Shown one piece after another: positions 12,557 to 23,975 of a DNA stretch of 64,000 nt (positions are counted from its first letter, which is position 1; each line of letters begins with the position of its first letter). Origin of the DNA: Deuterostichococcus epilithicus. Taxonomy: Eukaryota; Chlorophyta; Trebouxiophyceae; Prasiolales; Stichococcaceae. Position numbers and translations under genes: made by a program. The notes below the pieces were generated by a model. It was not told the origin of the DNA. It did no database searches and saw nothing but the letters and a program-made list of their open reading frames with translations. The stretch covers positions 4,314,530 to 4,378,529 of the forward strand of contig JAVTLE010000023.1 in assembly GCA_033439295.1 (NCBI GenBank), given 5' to 3'.

Positions 12557-15404
12557 TCAGCCCCTGAATGTGAAGTTGCCGCGGCCCTTGCGGTTGGTGG
12601 TCCACTGCTTCCCGGGGCCACGCTGCTGCTTTCCGCCGCTGCCGCCGACCCTGCGGCCCTGTGCCCGCCCCAGGGCGCCCGCGAGTGCAAAGTCGTCGGC
12701 TAGGTCGTCATCCTGCCGGCGGACACCAATCGCGACTTCAATCACTTTTACGCTGTCACATTTACAGTGAAGGCCCTGAAATAGGTATGTAGTAAGGACA
12801 TCAGCCCGTCGTGCTGCAGGCCAACACTCCTGCTGCGCTCGGGGTTGTGAAGCACTATATCTGCACTGTGCGGCCGGTTGCATGGGCCAATCTGCCAGCC
12901 AGCGCCAAGCGGAATGCAGCGGTCAACATCTGTGCCGCAGACCTACCGTGTTGACTTCGTCCGAGTCAGCGTCACCCTCCTCGGCGCCCGCCGACGCGGC
13001 GGCGCTCGCCGCTGAGAGTGGCCGCCGCCGCCCACCGCCGCCGCTGCCGCTGACGGTCTGCCACGCTGCGGCTGTGGCCAGGGCCTGCAGCCAAGCGTTC
13101 GCCTCGCCACAGGCAGCCTGCAGCGCGGCGGCGGGCGGCTCCACTTCGGCACAGGCGGCCCAGCCCCGGCTGCACTCGATCCGGTCCAGCAAGGCCTGCG
13201 GTCGCAGGTGGCTGAAACTGCGCACCCTTGCAGCCGCACGTGGGAAATAGCAACGAGCGCTTTCCGATGAAAGAATTCCTCAACTGCGACTCTGCTCGGA
13301 TGTAGGAGCTGGGGCTGTGCTGCTTTCCCATGGCCTCACCCTTCCAGCGTTCGCTGCGCCCTTGCACCCCCAATGCACACGTCCGCGTAACCCCTCCCTG
13401 CGTCCAGTCATCCCTCAAGGAGCTTGCAGCCTCCGGCGTGCGCCGCCGCCATGCGGGCGGCGGCGCCACGGGTGGCGGCCGCATTAAAGGAGCACCGCCA
13501 CGGGGGGGACCGGCGCGAGTGGCCGCACCAGCAGGGCGTCGAATGCGCTCGGTCAGCAACCGCTGCTCAGCGTGGGCGCTGGGCTCCGCCTCCGCGGCCT
13601 CCCCCTTGGCCCGCACCTCCGCCAGCTTGGCGACCACCTGGAGAGATTCAGGGTTTAAGGACGGCACCTCAAGATCGTTTCGTCCGAGCAGCCAGGATGC
13701 GGTGCAACAAGCGTCCGGCTGGCTGGCTGTGGTGGAGCGCCGGTGCGCAGTGAGGTCCTCATTCCCCCGTGCCACCCCCGCCCGCAGGCAAGTCAGGTGG
13801 GAAATGCGGATGCATGTCAGTGCTCCGCTCCCAGTTGGCCGACGCAGTAAGCTGCTGCTGCTGCTGCTGCAGCTGCTGCTGCGGCTGTCGCCCGCCGGGC
13901 TGCGGCGGCGGCTGCGGCTGCGGCGGCTGCTGCCTGACGGCTGCTTGCTGCTGAGGCTGCCGCGCCAGGAACCCACGGCTGAGGCCGCTCGAAGACTGGG
14001 CTAGCTGCTGTCGCGGGCCCATTGGCGGCTGCTGCTGCTGCATTGACGGCGGATTGTAAGCAGGCCGCTGCTGCGCCACCGTTCGCTGCACTGGGGGCCG
14101 CTGTGCGCGAGCCGCTGCCTGTTCTGCATCGAATGCGGCTTAAACCCTACAGGCATGGCACAACGTCTCCTCCTTCTGGTGCTAGGGCTTGCATGACATC
14201 ACCCTCGACTGTGATCGCCAGCATCTCGTTGGTTCCCGGGTTGTCACCCTGCCGTCGTTATGCTCCTGTGTGCCAGAGCTCCACAGTGTGCAGCTGGCAG
14301 CGTCGATGTGGACGACATTGCACGGTTTCCCTGGCTATTACGCAACTCTACAGCAGAGAAAACAGACCCTGCTGCCTGTATCATGCGCGGCCCTCTGCAT
14401 GCTGGTCCGCCATGTGGGTGGTGCGCTGCCTCTCACAATTTTCGGGAAGGGCAAAAGGTGTCTAGTGAATCGGTGGCACCTCTCCGCCTGCTGGTGCTGC
14501 CGGTGCTGCTTGTGCTGCTGGAGAGCCGTCTGTACTTGCTGCACCATGAAGCCGAGCCGAGCATCCGCTGAGCTTGCGTCCTCGTATATTTAGTACACAT
14601 TCCTGCAGGCGGAGCAAGTCAGTTCGGAAACCAGTCAGCGGGCCAATCGGTCGATCTTTGGACCGAGTTTATCGATGGTCTCGCAGGCAGCACATGCTGG
14701 TTTGACAGGGCACTGGGCGCCGATTGCTGTCTCGAGCATGCAGAAGGCCAGGGCGCAGTATGCGCTGTACGGGGCAGCGGATTGCAGGCTGTTCGCAGAG
14801 CCTGCTCTGTCTGCACCCAGCTCACCCAGCATGAGCCACATTCTGCTCAGCCACCTGCTCCTGCAGCACGCAGGGCGCAACGAGCTTCAGCATTCAGATC
14901 TACACCTGACCCTGCCGTCGATGCCGAGTTGCCACGTCACCATGTGGCATAGCACACAAGCCCCACGAGCACCCACACGGCATGTGCCTAGGACGACAGG
15001 CGAGTGGGAAAGCTGCATCGTGCGGGCGCCACGTAGGATGCTACCTGCAGGACGCGCTGGTACTCCTGGTACGTCTGGTTCGCCAGCTGCTGCCATGACT
15101 GCCACCTGGACAGCCGCAACGGACGGGAGTTGCGGACGGAATGCAGACAACCACAACATGTGCATTTCAGCGCGGGTGCGGGACTCGTGGGTGCAAGTGC
15201 CAAAGCATCGTAAGGTGGATGTGCCAGCAACGTCGTCCCACGCCACAGAAGTGCATCCGCACATGTAAAACGGTTCAATACGAGCATTCGCATGGCAGCC
15301 GGATAGCTTTGCAGCGTCCTGAAGCAGGGACATGCTCACGCTGGGTCGTCAGGGGCGGCGCCAGCGCTCGGCTGACCGGGCGGGCGCCACAACGGCGCGG
15401 ACAT
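12557..15404 (-). CDS. Gln/Pro-rich coiled-coil protein of unknown function
   Basis: I do not recognise this gene. Exon 1 (15404-15340) starts MSAPLWRPPGQPSAG. Exon 2 (15105-15045) joins in phase and reads WQSWQQLANQTYQEYQRVLQ. Exon 3 (14860-14826) continues EQVAEQNVAHA, so the three build an amphipathic coiled coil. Further exons encode QQVQTALQQHKQHRQHQQAE (ending about 14465), a Q/P-rich block (about 14091-13770), a helical segment beginning VVAKLAEVRAKGEAAEAE (from about 13640), and a segment with RPQALLDRIECSRGWAAC (about 13229-12952). The last exon starts DDDLADDFALAGALG and ends in a basic RG-type tail (RKGRGNFTFRG) with TGA at 12557. The acidic patch plus basic RG tail suggests a nuclear or RNA-linked role, which is inference. 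Borders between 14826 and 14547 are unresolved. Confidence 0.5.
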
Positions 15405-16289
15405 CTAAATGACGGCGGCATCAGCACATGCTCAGTTTGAGGTGAGGCTGCTTCGGTTTTGAAGCACCTGTGGATCGGTCGAGCGCCGAGACCCTGCAGG
15501 CATATGCGTACCAGGATGGAGTGCCCAGGTACAGGGAGTGCTCTGCACGCTACACATTCAAGTCCGTGCGTCCTGACTCAGCGTTGCTGTGGCATTGGCG
15601 GATGCTGGATTGTCAACGTGCCGGTGCCAGCCCAGGGCATAACAGACCAGCCAAGGAGCCGCACCTTCCCGGGTTTGTGTTGGCTGCACCAGCCACTCCT
15701 GGCATTTTTCGGTGTGCTTATCTCTAATCGTCACCTGTGAGTGGCTCACGTCCTTCGGAACGCTTGCGGATTAGCACTGGGATTGCCTTTATATGATCGA
15801 TGCAACGCAAAGAGACCTGCGCCTTCCAGACTGGCACAAGTGTGCTTCTGCGCCATAGAAAATGTTGAGACGTGTTTGTCGAGAGGTTGCACGCCACAAG
15901 CAACTAGCTGTTCCGGAGTCCTTCTCGCAGCGCAGCATAGCACGTGCTGTCCACATCGAGATCGAGATCCTGCTGTGCACCCCGGCAAGTCTGGCGCTCT
16001 ACTCGCGATACAAGCACAATTGTGTTTGGACTGCAGAAGTAACTCGCCCATCCCGTGAGGCGGTAGCTGCTGGGGCGAATTCCCTGTGCATGACAAAACT
16101 TCAGATTGCCCTGCGCACGGACCACATGTACGCTGATTCACGTCTGCAATCCACTGTTTCCAGTGAAACCCACTCTCTGTGATATGGCCAATTCGCCTGG
16201 ATCTTGAAAGCAGTCTCCGTAGCATCGAGGTCATCAGCAGGTACTACTATAGGCGCTGAGACTGCGGCGCTCGCTTGACCACCAGCATC
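15405..16289. other. Intergenic region between divergent coiled-coil and LisH-WD40 genes
   Basis: About 885 bases separate two divergent start codons, so this should contain both promoters. A 162-codon minus-strand frame (15746-16234) and several plus frames occur, none with recognisable motifs or typical codon pattern. Confidence 0.45.
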
Positions 16290-18945
16290 ATGCTGACCTC
16301 GGTGCCGCCAGACCCGGTAACGGACCCAGATGCCCTGGCGATGCTGGTCGTGCAGCAGTATCTGAAGGACATGGGACATACAGCAGGCGAGTAACCGCAT
16401 TTGTCCTCACGGCCTGCCTGGTGCCAGGCATGCTCTGCTCGCATGCTTTGCAGCGGCGCAGCAAGCTCGTCAGAGATTGCCCAGGCCTTTCATAATCGCT
16501 TCCACGCAGCGCTGCACAGCCTGGAGCAGCAGACGCAGCTCAAGTTCCTGGAGTCCAAGCTGCCTCGCGGCAGCATGCTGCTGGAGGTGCGCCCCCCTCG
16601 TGCCACAGCCAATGCCTTCTGCAGGAGCCAGCTCCAGCGCCACTCGCGCTCACACTGCACACGCATGCAGCCTTCTCTCGCGTTTGTCCCAGCGAGCATC
16701 AAATGGTGCATGTGCCGGCGGCCGGCAAGAGTACATCCCAGGGGATGGTGTGAAGACAGTGGACTTTCCTGGAACGCTCCACAATCCCATCAGAAACGGA
16801 GCTGTGCCAACCCACGCATGAGACGAACTCGCCTGCAGATGGTGTATCGGCACCTGGAAGAGGAGGCGGCCGGCGACGAGGAGGCGCAGGCCGCGGGGCG
16901 TGCCGCCGCTGCGGAGGAGGCGCTGCTGACAGCCGCCGCGCCGGCGCTGCCCGTTCGTCTGCAGGCGTCAATCGACGGCGTGCACGGCGCCGCCGTCACC
17001 AGCCTGGCCGTCAGCGGGGACGGCACGGCGCTGTTCACCGGCACAGGTGTGTGTGGCTCGTGAAATAATGTGAGTGTAGTGCTCTATCATGGCAACATGC
17101 CCCAGCCAGGCTGTTCATCATTCGGGGGCATGTCTGGAAACCCGGTTGGTAGCCTGCCGTCACCTTTCTGAGCCAGCATTTGCAGTGTCACGACTTTGTC
17201 TCGCGCACCGCGCAGGCAACGGGATGGTGCGGCGCCTGGCGATTTCCGGTGAGGAGGTCTGGGCGGAGGCCGGTGGGGAGACCTGGGCGACGAGCGCCGG
17301 GTTTGGCGGCATCCTGTCCTTGGCGCTGCTTCCAGCCGCGGCCTCTAAGCGCGTGCCCTCGGTCTGCAGGCCACGCTCAAGCTCAAGGATGCGGCTGGCT
17401 TGTGACCACATGATGTTCTGAGTGTACCCCATCAGTTTTCACTGTATCTGCAATGGCAGTGGCCTCAGATAGGCGGTTTCGAATCTTCTATCATATATGC
17501 CCTTCCATGCAAAGTTTTCCAAAGAGAACCGGCAGTTGGCGCGTGCTGCAGGGGCGAGCATCTGGTGGCGACCGCCATGGACGGCGGCGTCGCGCTGCTC
17601 GACGCCGCCTCCGGCGCTGTGCTGGCCTCGGCCAAGCCCCACCGCAAGTACGCCGTCAAGGCTGCGGCGCTGGCGGACGGCCGCTTCGTCACTGCGTCCT
17701 GGGACGGCACCCTCGCGGTGCACCGCGTGGCAGCGAACGGCGCCGCCATCGAGACGCTGGCGGTGGAGGCGTACGACCACGGCATTGCGGACCTGGCGAT
17801 TCTTGCAGACGGCCACACTGTCGTGGTCGCAGGCGCGGCTTTGTATCGTATCCTCTGGTCCCAATGCCTCATAGATTCTGAGGCGGGAGCTGTGGCAGGT
17901 TTTGCATTCTTCATCCTGTTCCAACGGCTGTGTTTGCCAGCGGCTGCAGAAAAGGAGTCGTGCTTCCTGCAGCAGTACGACACCAGCTCCCTCCAGGTGA
18001 GGGCCTCACAAGAGTCTGAGGCTGTTGCTCCATGTCCTGTGGCGTCTGCATACAAGTGTTTCACAGCCCGCCGCTGACCATCGACCTCTGGTATTGCAGG
18101 CCACCACCAAGGTCAACATGAACGACAAGGTGCACCCTGCCCTGAGCTTCACTGAGATGGCGGCTGCATGTGCGAGCTGGAAGCACGGCAGCCACACCTC
18201 AGCATCTCCGGAGTGCTAACCTGCCGTTCCGTGACTACCCGCTGCAGGATTGGGACACCACTCTGAGCTTTTCGGCAACCACAACCGCCCTGTCCCCGTG
18301 CGGGAAGTTCCTCCTCGTAAGCACAGACGGCCCACGCATCATAGTGTTCCGCGTGCGAGGTGACAGGCTGCGGCTGCCTCCCTGCATCGATCGCCACCTT
18401 CACATTGGCACAGTGTTCGGTCTGCACAGACTGTTGGTCCAGTCAGCCGGCGGTGGGGCGCCAGCTCAACACACCATGGCTCCGGTGCACAACCATTCAA
18501 TAAATGACGTTGTATCGGCGACTGTGCGCGCCCTTGCCCGCAGACTTTTCGAAGGCGAGGATCCTGTACGGCCTGCAGACAGCGTCACAGTTCCACCAGC
18601 ACGTCGCCGTTTGGTATGGCAGCGCCACCGTCATTGCCGCCGCGGAAGGCGGCTCGGCTTTCCTGTTCAATGTGGCCAGCGGAAAGGTGCGGACACCACC
18701 TCCACAACTGCCCGCTACTGAGCACTCACTTTTTTCTGAGCTCCAGCGCATCCTGGGACAGCTGACGTCGCATCAAGTGCCGTAAGACCCCGTCAACATG
18801 GCACAGTCTCCGCTCTGTTGTGCAGGTTATCGAAAGGTTGAAGCCGCACCCGGGCTCGAATGTGCGCACGATGGTGACAGACGTGCGGAGAAACAGGCTC
18901 TTCACAGGCAGCTTTGACAAGACCGTGAAGGTCTTCCGTGCTTGA
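16290..18945 (+). CDS. LisH-domain WD40-repeat protein
   Basis: Exon 1 (16290-16390) reads MLTSVPPDPVTDPDALAM and then LVVQQYLKDMGHTAG, a LisH-type dimerisation motif. Exon 2 (16454-16586) continues a helix with LEQQTQLKFLESK. The exon at 16839-17046 has an Ala/Glu-rich helix, then VTSLAVSGDGTALFTGTG, the first WD-type blade. Blades follow in exons from about 17216 (NGMVRRLAIS), 17552 (HLVATAMDGGVALLD; GRFVTASWDGTLAV), about 18249 (TALSPCGKFLLVSTDG) and about 18548 (YGSATVIAAAEGGSAFLF). The last exon ends LFTGSFDKTVKVFRA with TGA at 18943. Most blades have lost the canonical W-D. Borders around 17250-17400 are uncertain. It is probably a scaffold protein; I cannot name an orthologue. Confidence 0.72.
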
Positions 18946-20056
18946 TCTGATGCGGGATCTCAGCAGCTGTTTCCCTTGGCCTACCTGAGTCGACATCTAG
19001 CTGATCAACATGCGTGTTGCAGCTTGCAGGATGATAGTCACATTTCACATGGTCTCGCATTTTAGGGCACATTGTGTCAGCACTGCCGCGTTCATACAAT
19101 TAGCTGTGTAGGAATTGGAGTCGGCTTTGAGTGATTGAACTGCAATGAACCTGCCTGTAAGATTGCCCGAGTGTTGTCATAAGGATAAGTGAAAGCTTTT
19201 GTAAACATCTATGTAGGCGGCAAGGTGCGGGTGAACTATCGCTGCAGCAACGTCAAGCCCGAAGGCTGACGGTCCGAGCCTGTCATTTTGTGTGCACAAG
19301 GGACCGTAAGCCGATGAGTAACAGCCAATGCTGGTGACAGGGGCAGCCGTGCTCAGCGGGGCAGCAGGCCACCCCATGACGGCCGCCGCCGCCGCTGTCG
19401 CCGCCACTACCACAAAACTCTGTTCGGAGGTGAGCTGTATGCCCGGCCAGCGTGGTTTCTGGCTGAGCCCGCCTGCGAGACGATTGTTTGGCCTATCCCA
19501 TTCAATCTGGCTGATGGGGCTTGTCGAGACCCAAATCCTCAGAAACTGAGAGCACAACGAAATGATCCATCTGCATGCAGCTCAGTAGTAGGGCCCAATG
19601 CTCCTCATTAGAGCGACCGAAGGGCACGATACGACTCACGCAGGCAGCCACAACCGAACTACAGAAGCTGCTGGGCACCGCCTTCCGGTTGAACGACGGC
19701 CACAGCTGCAACTGGAATTCGGCTTCAATAGATGACGTAAAGCCTTTCGAGCCGCGGCGGAGCCCGCCACAGCTCTCGCCAGCGCTTTTAATTGCGATAC
19801 AAACAACCCAGAATCTCTCCATCTCCTCCCGCCCAATGCATCTGCAACCAGCGCAGCGCCAACTTCGGCACATCAGACTTCACCAGCTAGCCCCCTTCTT
19901 CTGTAGTCAGCCCCGCCTTCTCCATCCCCGCCCTTGAAACTGCGCAGTATGCAGAGCTAACGGTTTGCGCGAAGGATTGCCTGCCGCCGCCGCACCACTG
20001 CTGTTGCCGCTCATTTCGTGACTTGATGGCCCATCCATACCCAGCTGTCATCACTG
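18946..20056. other. Downstream of LisH-WD40 gene; no gene supported
   Basis: It contains TGTAA at 19156-19160, the usual green-algal polyadenylation signal, about 210 bases after the WD40 stop codon. Open frames at 19328-19549 (plus) and 19502-19873 (minus) lack motifs. Confidence 0.4.
19156..19160 (+). terminator. Candidate polyadenylation signal (TGTAA) of the LisH-WD40 gene
   Basis: TGTAA is the canonical poly(A) signal in core green algae. This copy lies about 210 bases past the stop codon, a plausible 3' UTR length. It is a five-base match, so chance occurrence is possible. Confidence 0.3.
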
Positions 20057-20074
20057 TTGTTGTTGCTGTTGCGA

Positions 20075-20166
<92 letters not shown>

Positions 20167-20275
20167 TGCTGTCTATGACTGTTGCTGTTGCTTGCTATCT
20201 ATGACTGTTGCTGTCGCTGTTGCTGCTGCTGTCGCTGTTGCTGTCGCTACTACAGTTGCTGCTGATGCTCGCTAG
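20057..20275. repeat. (CTGTTG)n hexanucleotide microsatellite
   Basis: An uninterrupted run from about 20075 to 20166 (about 15 units), with imperfect units on both sides to about 20275. On the plus strand one frame reads poly-Leu, but this is a consequence of the repeat, not evidence for a protein. Confidence 0.9.
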
Positions 20276-21603
20276 TGCTGCCGCTGCTGCCCCCACCGCT
20301 GCTGCCATGCCTCCGCCCTGGCGCTGTTGCTGCCCCGCTAGCACCGCCACTGTGAGACACGCCACCCGTGCGCCCAGCGACGTTGGCATTGTATAATCGG
20401 TTCCACCCCATGCTGCACGGGCAACGCCGCACGCAAGTGCAGCCATAATGGGCGCACTACGTGTATGTGTCTCATTGTGAGAAATTGCCCTGACGCTACT
20501 GCCACAGTCTACAATGGGGCCATTGCTGAGTGGCGACTGTGGCAGGCCGCCAAGCCTCTCTGGCAGTCAGCAGGCATCTCGCTCGCTCGCTCAGCCCCGG
20601 CAGCAGGCCCCGCGAGCCCCGCCACCCTCCATGCCCTTGCTGCACGACACTGCCAGCAGCCACCCTATCTTTGGCACGGAGTGGGTCTGTTGTATGCTGC
20701 AGCGCTGCCTCTGACGGGTCACTTTCGAAACAAGCTGACTATGCCTGCCATTGGTTGCCTGCGCTATCTGCAACGGGAACTGGATTGATTAGGTTTGCCG
20801 CAAGGTGACAGCAGCGTCCCACCGGCCTGCCGCCGCCACCATGCATTTTGAGTCGTGTGCCGTTGCTATGCCACCGGCAGCCCAAACCTCACTCCGTACA
20901 ACCAGCAGGTTCTTTTTGACCATTGATGGACTTGACTGACACAACAGAATGACGAAACAGCTTTCGCGTTGCTCTCATGGTAATTCACTTGAGGCACAAC
21001 AAAGCATGAGCAACCAGTAGGTGATTAGCAACATAGCTGATCGACGAGGGTTCGGCAGCAAGCGGCGGAAGCGCTGTAGCACTATACTCAAGTCTCTGGG
21101 CAGGCCGAGGGTCCAAGCTGGGTCGTTGTGGGTATGCGGACCTCTAGGTCAGAAGACATCTAACCCTCATGAGCAGTCGCCGGGTCTGGCGTCAACGGCA
21201 GCGGAACTCGGTGGGGCGGCGCTGCTAGCGTAGCCGCCGCGTGCCAATTGAACAGTTGCCCAATGCAGCTAGCTGCTGAGCTTGAATGAAGGGCTGCTGG
21301 ACGGCGGCCGACCCCGCCGCAGTTTTGAAGCCGCTCCTGTTGCACAAAACTCCAATAATGGCACACTCCAGAAGCGCAGTACGACGGCCGCCCGCCGCAC
21401 TTGCAAGCCGACGAAGGGGCCAGCTGTGGTCCCGGCCGCGCTACCTGCTGCCCACCCACTATGCTGGGTGTGATAGCCTGCGCCACTAGATATATAGGTC
21501 GACCAGGGCCGACAAGGCTGCTAGGCACACCAGGCGCCACATCCCCGCTCCACCCCCAGCTGACTATGCATGAGCCAGAATTCCACCACCTACAAGCGCC
21601 GCC

Positions 21604-21604
<1 letters not shown>
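20276..21604. other. Stretch without an assignable gene
   Basis: GC-rich sequence with many overlapping frames (for example plus 20465-20788, 107 codons) and none with a known domain. The sequence nearest the CTG tracts may belong to a polyglutamine-type minus-strand frame that continues leftwards, but I cannot fix its ends. Confidence 0.35.

Positions 21605-21685
<81 letters not shown>
21605..21685. repeat. (CTG)27 trinucleotide tract
   Basis: 27 uninterrupted CTG units. On the minus strand the phase continuous with the next tract reads Ala; other phases give Gln or Ser. Confidence 0.95.
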
Positions 21686-21686
<1 letters not shown>

Positions 21687-21766
21687 AGCCGCTTCCGCTG
21701 TCGTTGCAGTGCTGCGACTGCGGCCGCTGCAGCTGCGGCGTGTCTGTTGCTGGACTGGGACCTGAT

Positions 21767-21770
21767 GTTG

Positions 21771-21845
<75 letters not shown>
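21767..21845. repeat. (GTT)4 followed by (CTG)22 trinucleotide tract
   Basis: 22 uninterrupted CTG units preceded by four GTT units. On the minus strand one frame reads PEVAGEH, then polyglutamine, then QVPVQQQT, so a minus-strand glutamine-rich protein is possible here. No start or stop could be confirmed. Confidence 0.93.
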
Positions 21846-22594
21846 ATGCTCTCCTGCCACTTCCGGCATCATATATGGGAACTCGGGAAGTACGGCAACT
21901 TTGTCGCACTGCTGCTGCGGCCTTCACACAGTTCAGGCAAAGACCGCCACAATTGCAATGATGCACTGCCAGCAGTGGTGCCTGCGGGACAAGCTCCTTC
22001 ATCTCATCCCAAGCACTTCACTTGCTGAGCTCGGGTGGGCCTGCACTGGCCACGGTAGGGTGGCTGCCGGCGGCATTGGCGCTGATCGCGCAGTACCGCT
22101 CGTCGCCTTTGCTGATCGGTTGGCGCAGCGAAATGCAGCTGATCACGGCTGCCGGGTAGTGCGGCGGCGACGCTGCCACTGACATGGCCGCAGCTGCCGC
22201 TGGCCGGCCGCCAGTGCCCATTTGGGCCCTCCGGTGCCCCAGGCGCCGCAGGCCCGGGCGCAGGGCTGGGGTGTGCAGATGCTACGCTGCAACAGGCGTA
22301 GTTGTGACGACGGGCCCATGCTGAAGCGTCATCGCTGGTGGCGCAGCGGCTGCGGCTATTGGCTGTTGAGCGCCGCCACGTACGCCGGGGCCGGCCAGCG
22401 TCTGAGGCCGTCTGACTGCGCCGCGGGCGCGAGCGGCAGGGCGGGAGCGCGCCGGAGGAGTGCACTGCTTTGAAGCGGTGCCGAATCCTCGCAAACATGA
22501 GGCAGCGGCAGAATAAGCGACGGCTGAAAACCTTGTATCTGGCTTTGTATTGCCCAAGAAATCTCGATCGGCACAGCCACCCACGACCGTAGCG

Positions 22595-22666
22595 GTCGCT
22601 GTAGTATAACGGTCAGTATCTCCGCCTGTCACGCGGGAGATCCGGGTTCGATTCCCGGCAGCGGCG
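22595..22666 (+). tRNA. tRNA-Asp (anticodon GTC)
   Basis: 72 bases folding as a complete cloverleaf. The acceptor stem GTCGCTG pairs with CAGCGGC, with one G-T wobble at the second pair. The A box is TAGTATAACGGTCAGTA, the anticodon loop is CTGTCAC with GTC at 22628-22630, and the B box is GGTTCGATTCC. There is no intron. The sequence is identical to the copy on the minus strand at 28505-28434. Confidence 0.95.
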
Positions 22667-23574
22667 TTGTTATTTTTGGCTTCATGACAGCCCACACTGC
22701 ATATTTTCCAGTTTGAGTACTGGTGCTTGCTCGGCGAGCGTTCAAGCACCATCTGCTGCAACCCCAAGCATGGCTGCTTTGGATTCTTCGCTTCCTAATT
22801 CACGGTTGAATCATGCCGCATGGGCTGTAGCCATGGTCTGGCTCAACACATGCCAGATTGCACTCTTTCCCAGTTTCCCTGCAGGCCTGGGTGTGCAACT
22901 ACCCAAAAGTACTGGCGCCGCGCCCACAATGGTACCAGTGGCCGACCAGCGCATGCACGGCACTGCTTGTCATCGTTGTTCACGCCCTCTTGGATCCCCC
23001 CTAGCGCCGCACGCCACCCTGGTGACTGTGCCGCTCGTTGACTCTGGCTTCAGTGGCTACATCGGGCGCTCCAAGTCAGGTGGCCCGCATCCTCCATGCT
23101 CAATCAAAGATGGCGAAGACCTCCACACGTGTCGTTGGCAGGTGGCGAGATGCCTCCAGCACCAGCAGCGCCCGCTATCGCTGAAAGCGAATGCCGCTGG
23201 ACGACGCCCATCGCCGATGCCGTTGCCTTCTAGACAGCGGCCTTGCAGCAAGCGCCTTGCTGCCTGGGTCGGCCGCGAGCCTGCGGTCGTATCCCTCTTG
23301 CCTGGCTAAGGCACACGCAATGGTGCGCACAGCCGCTGCATGCACCTCCCAGTGTTGGAAGCCAAGCCTGAAGCCTGTCACGCCACCATCTCTCAATTGA
23401 TTATCATAAGCTTAACCAAAGATTTGCCGCCTGCCATCTGTGCGGCGGCATCGATGACATGCAAAACCTGCTGGCTGACATGTGGCGCATCAATGCAAAA
23501 GTGAGACGTAACCACAAGAGGTCTTCAGGCGCGTCACCCTGCATGGGCTACCAACGGCCGGAGGCGCGAGCACG

Positions 23575-23733
23575 CTACAGTGGCGGCGGCGCAGCGGCAG
23601 GTGAACGGCGTCTTTCCACAGCTGCGGGCACCTGCTGTGTCGCTCGCGCCCGCAGTGCCTGTTGCGCTGAGTTGGCAGCCGCAGCCGCGGCAACAGCGCC
23701 GCCTACGGGGGCGCCGCAATACAACGGCGTCAT
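23575..23733 (-). CDS. Short Ala/Gln/Pro-rich frame duplicated in both arms
   Basis: 52 codons reading MTPLYCGAPVGGAV, then an Ala run, NSAQQALRARATQQV, and ending in a Pro run before TAG at 23575. The counterpart in the right arm (27360-27518) has the same length and differs by a few conservative changes. It could be the last exon of a longer low-complexity protein starting in the spacer. Because the whole arm is about 97 percent identical, conservation of this frame is not proof of coding. Confidence 0.25.
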   Translation of the reverse strand: MTPLYCGAPVGGAVAAAAAANSAQQALRARATQQVPAAVERRRSPAAAPPPL

Positions 23734-23975
23734 AGCCCGTGCTACCGCTACGGAGCAGCAGCGGACTCCGACTCCAGTCCCCTAGTAGCCGGAGTGTCTC
23801 GCGCACTGCGGTCAAAGACAGGCAATAACGGCGCTCACGCTGCCGGAACTGCAGCCCCGCCATTAACACGCAGCGCCGCGGCACGCCAGGTTTGCTGCCC
23901 CGCAGCTCCTGGGCCGTGCAGCCCAGCTACTGTAACCTGCCACACTCCACTTTGACAGCAGCTAGGGGCGACGAG

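Larger units (their letters stand above)
21905..23975 (+). repeat. Left arm of a large inverted duplication
   Basis: This arm matches the reverse complement of about 27120-29215. The core (about 22120-23960) is nearly identical to the other arm: a 198-codon open frame shared by both differs at about five codons. Outside the core (21905-22110) the copies still align but with many substitutions and indels. The arm contains a tRNA-Asp gene and, on the minus strand, a 52-codon frame starting MTPLYCGAPVGG (23733-23575) that is intact in both arms. I see no terminal repeats or transposase. Confidence 0.88.

Noticed and set aside
20057-20275. Poly-Leu frame
   Set aside because: Artefact of the GTTGCT microsatellite.
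21160-22002. 280-codon minus frame with poly-Ala and poly-Ser
   Set aside because: The homopolymers are just one reading phase of the CTG tracts. Other phases give Gln or Leu and there is no independent support.
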